Shown here: positions 5,062 to 6,698 of the stretch, one piece after another | Position numbering within the stretch: position 1 is the first letter of the stretch | Layout of the letters: every line of letters starts with the position of its first letter | DNA from: CAYWTX01 sp964461295 | Lineage (GTDB): Bacteria > Planctomycetota > Phycisphaerae > SM23-33 | Direction of reading: 5' to 3' | Length of the DNA stretch: 6,698 nt | NCBI GenBank assembly: GCA_964461295.1 | Contig: CAYWTX010000149.1 | Span: forward strand, 1-6,698 | The notes under the pieces: generated by a model | What the model was told of the DNA's origin: nothing | The model's input: the letters and a program-made list of their open reading frames with translations, nothing else | The model's database searches: none | Made by a program: the position numbers and the translations under genes

Positions 5062-6698
5062 TCAGGGCCCTCCGGCGGCGCCGATGGCGGTGATCGGCGA
5101 GGAGCCGACCCAGTTGGCGCTCGGCCAGGTCCAACTATTGGTCGGCGTGCGGTTGTCGGTGTTCCGGACGCTCTTGACGTCCGTTGCCGGGTCAGGAACG
5201 TAGATGGCGAACGAGTTCATCCCGGCGGCGTTGGTGAAACTCACCGTGCCGACCTGCCCGGCCAGGAAGCAACTGTTCCGAACGAAGAACTGCTGCGGTT
5301 GGCCGGCTGGGACCGCCCAGCCGCGAACATTGATGATCTTGATCGCGGCCAGGTCGGCGACGTCGGCGACCAGCATGTCGGCGGAGGCTTTCTCCACCGT
5401 GACGCCCGCCTGGAACTCGCTGCCGTCGGTGGCCCCGAGGTTCAGCGTGCTGATGGTGCCCGACGCGCAGACCAGGCTGCCGGCAGCGGTGCCCTTGATG
5501 TCCAGCGTTCCGGCGCTGCCCATGACCTTCCACGTGCTGCCCGTCACGTCGTGGTTGACGGTGACGGTGTTGACTGTGTTGCCCGCCAGGGCCGCGGCGG
5601 CGCTGCCGATAGTCCATGCCCCGCCGATGACGTCGTGAGCGATCGTGGCCGTGCCGAGAAGCGGCCCCTTGGCGACGTTGAGGCCCTGGATCGTCAGATC
5701 GGCGCCGAAGTCGCCCGTCACGGGCGCCCCGACGGCCGTGCTGCCGGTGATGGAGAGCGTGCCGAGGGTGTTGGCCACGATCTTCCCGGCGCCCCAGCGG
5801 AAGGCAGTGGCCGAACCGAGCGCGTCATCGACCGTCAGTTCGGCGTCGTTGACCGCTCCGGCCCGGAAACTGGTCATCCTGCTCGCGTGGGCCGTCAGGG
5901 CGTCCACGGCCCCGCCGATGGTGACGGCGCCGGTCTGACCGGCAAGGCTCCATGCGAGCCTGCTGGAGTCGGCGTTCGTGCTCCGGACGCTCCCGGCGAT
6001 CGTGGCTGTGCCCAGTCCCTTGCCCGCTGGAGCGCCGACGCCCGTCAGGACCAACGAGGCCTCGAAGTCGCCCCTGACGGCCGGAAGCTTGGCGTCCTTG
6101 CGCACCGTCATCGTGCCAATCCACCCGGCGGCGACCTGGTCGGCCAGGCCGTCGGCGTTGTCCCATTCGGTGACGGTCATCGTGGTGATGCCGCCCGAAA
6201 GCGTCAGCGATACGTCCGTGACGACGCCGGCCGTCAGCGTGCCGATGCTTCCGGCAATGTTCAGCACGAGGTTGCGGATCGTGCCCGCCGTCAGCGTGCC
6301 GATGGTGGCGTCCTGCCGGGCCGGGTTGCCCACGACGTGAATGTTCGCGCCAAGGTTGCCCTTGGCGGCGATCTTCGTGAACTTGTCGGCCGTCAGGCTG
6401 CCCAGGAGGTCGGTCGCGACGTCAACGCCGGCGACGAGCCCCGCCGCCTGCATGGCGAAGTCGGCGGTTGTGGCCCCGGCCGTGATGAGCCCCGTGTTGC
6501 CGGTCGTGAGCATCCAGTCGCCGGAGACGGCGCCCTTGATGGTGGCGGCGCCGATGACCTTGCCGATCGGCGCGCCGAGGCCCGACAGCGCCATGTCCGC
6601 CTGGAAGTTGCCGGCGATCGGCGGCACGGTCGCCGTTGCCAGGCGCCCGGTGACGCTCATCGTGCCGATCCAGCGAGTCGAAATATCCACGTTGCCGT
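5062..6698 (-). CDS. C-terminal part of a large beta-strand-repeat, probably secreted or surface protein (5'-truncated by window)
   Basis: The frame is open to the right edge, so the true start is outside; a GTG at 6690 is an internal valine codon, not a credible start. About 545 residues are visible. They are rich in Gly, Ala, Thr and Val with alternating short hydrophobic stretches, as in stacked beta-strand or beta-helix extracellular proteins. Two repeat levels are visible: a 19-residue unit beginning IGTLTAG, and a larger module containing G[ND]FxA, later GxATI, that occurs three times (numbered from 6690: anchors at residues 27, 207 and 326). The last 90 residues are not repetitive, contain a cysteine (474), have FFVRNSCFLAGQVGTVSF at 468-485 and end in SSPITAIGAAGGP. 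I see no LPXTG, PEP-CTERM or membrane anchor at the C-terminus. The function is unknown; calling it surface-located is inference from composition. It ends 172 bp before mqnD and is probably a separate transcription unit. Confidence 0.75.
   Translation of the reverse strand, partial: GNVDISTRWIGTMSVTGRLATATVPPIAGNFQADMALSGLGAPIGKVIGAATIKGAVSGDWMLTTGNTGLITAGATTADFAMQAAGLVAGVDVATDLLGSLTADKFTKIAAKGNLGANIHVVGNPARQDATIGTLTAGTIRNLVLNIAGSIGTLTAGVVTDVSLTLSGGITTMTVTEWDNADGLADQVAAGWIGTMTVRKDAKLPAVRGDFEASLVLTGVGAPAGKGLGTATIAGSVRSTNADSSRLAWSLAGQTGAVTIGGAVDALTAHASRMTSFRAGAVNDAELTVDDALGSATAFRWGAGKIVANTLGTLSITGSTAVGAPVTGDFGADLTIQGLNVAKGPLLGTATIAHDVIGGAWTIGSAAAALAGNTVNTVTVNHDVTGSTWKVMGSAGTLDIKGTAAGSLVCASGTISTLNLGATDGSEFQAGVTVEKASADMLVADVADLAAIKIINVRGWAVPAGQPQQFFVRNSCFLAGQVGTVSFTNAAGMNSFAIYVPDPATDVKSVRNTDNRTPTNSWTWPSANWVGSSPITAIGAAGGP
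5539..6669 (-). repeat. Three degenerate copies of a roughly 70-residue protein module
   Basis: Within the repeat protein, three segments share the order [IL]GT[ML][ST][VI], then G[ND]FxA[DS], then an apolar stretch, then GxATI, then a V-containing turn. Copies lie at about 6669-6466, 6120-5902 and 5766-5539. The first two also share GAPxGK between GxF and ATI; the third has the variant NVAKGP. The G[ND]F anchors are 180 and 119 residues apart, so the modules are not evenly spaced: other beta-rich material separates them. They look like old internal duplications diverged in sequence but not in strand pattern. Confidence 0.7.
6172..6304 (-). repeat. 19-residue (57-nt) tandem beta-coil repeat
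   Basis: The peptide IGTLTAG occurs at residues 130-136 and 149-155 (numbered from 6690), and the related ITTMTV follows at 168-173, giving an exact 19-residue spacing. At DNA level the 18-nt word gccgtcagcgtgccgatg is identical at 6230-6247 and 6287-6304, 57 nt apart. Nineteen residues is a plausible length for one rung of a beta-helix. The nucleotide identity suggests recent duplication or gene conversion in this stretch, compared with the more diverged larger modules. Confidence 0.7.

Noticed and set aside
6688..6690. GTG at 6690 as the start of the repeat protein
   Set aside because: The frame continues open to the window edge with in-style residues (Gly-Asn before it), no signal peptide follows, and the repeat module begins at once. 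It is an internal codon of a truncated gene.

Overview
The window is GC-rich bacterial DNA, and every gene I can support lies on the minus strand. Transcription therefore runs from high to low coordinates. The content is a compact late menaquinone operon of the futalosine type next to the end of a large beta-strand-repeat protein. Frequent GTG starts, high-GC third codon positions, a futalosine-type menaquinone route and a long low-complexity beta-repeat protein fit a Planctomycetota-like bacterium (for example Phycisphaerae). That taxonomic placement is inference; no rRNA or marker gene is present.

Layout in transcription order. (1) 6698-5062: the C-terminal part of a repetitive, probably extracellular protein whose start lies beyond the window. 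(2) 5061-4890: a 172-bp intergenic gap with a perfect GC-rich hairpin (5020-5037), then a good sigma70-like promoter (TTGGCA-N17-TACAGT) placed so close to the next ATG that the mRNA may be nearly leaderless. (3) 4889-279: four genes, mqnD, an mqnB-mqnP fusion, mqnM (UbiX family) and mqnL (UbiD family). All three junctions are the same 4-bp GTGA overlap, in which the GTG start shares bases with the TGA stop of the gene before it. (4) 278-1: a non-coding or unassigned tail with a small hairpin just after the mqnL stop and a strong stem structure at the left edge (4-60).

How the genes work together. In the futalosine pathway, MqnB removes the base from futalosine (or aminodeoxyfutalosine). MqnC, not present here, cyclises the product, and MqnD cleaves it to 1,4-dihydroxy-6-naphthoate. 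MqnP prenylates that acid at the membrane. MqnL, a prenylated-FMN enzyme, removes the carboxyl group, and MqnM makes the prenylated FMN that MqnL needs. The window thus holds everything from MqnD to the decarboxylated prenyl-naphthoquinol plus the nucleosidase step. MqnA, MqnE, MqnC and the final methyltransferase must be elsewhere.

The most unusual feature is the single 490-residue polypeptide joining a soluble nucleosidase to an integral-membrane prenyltransferase. Both halves keep their signature residues. I see no mobile element, CRISPR array, tRNA or rRNA.
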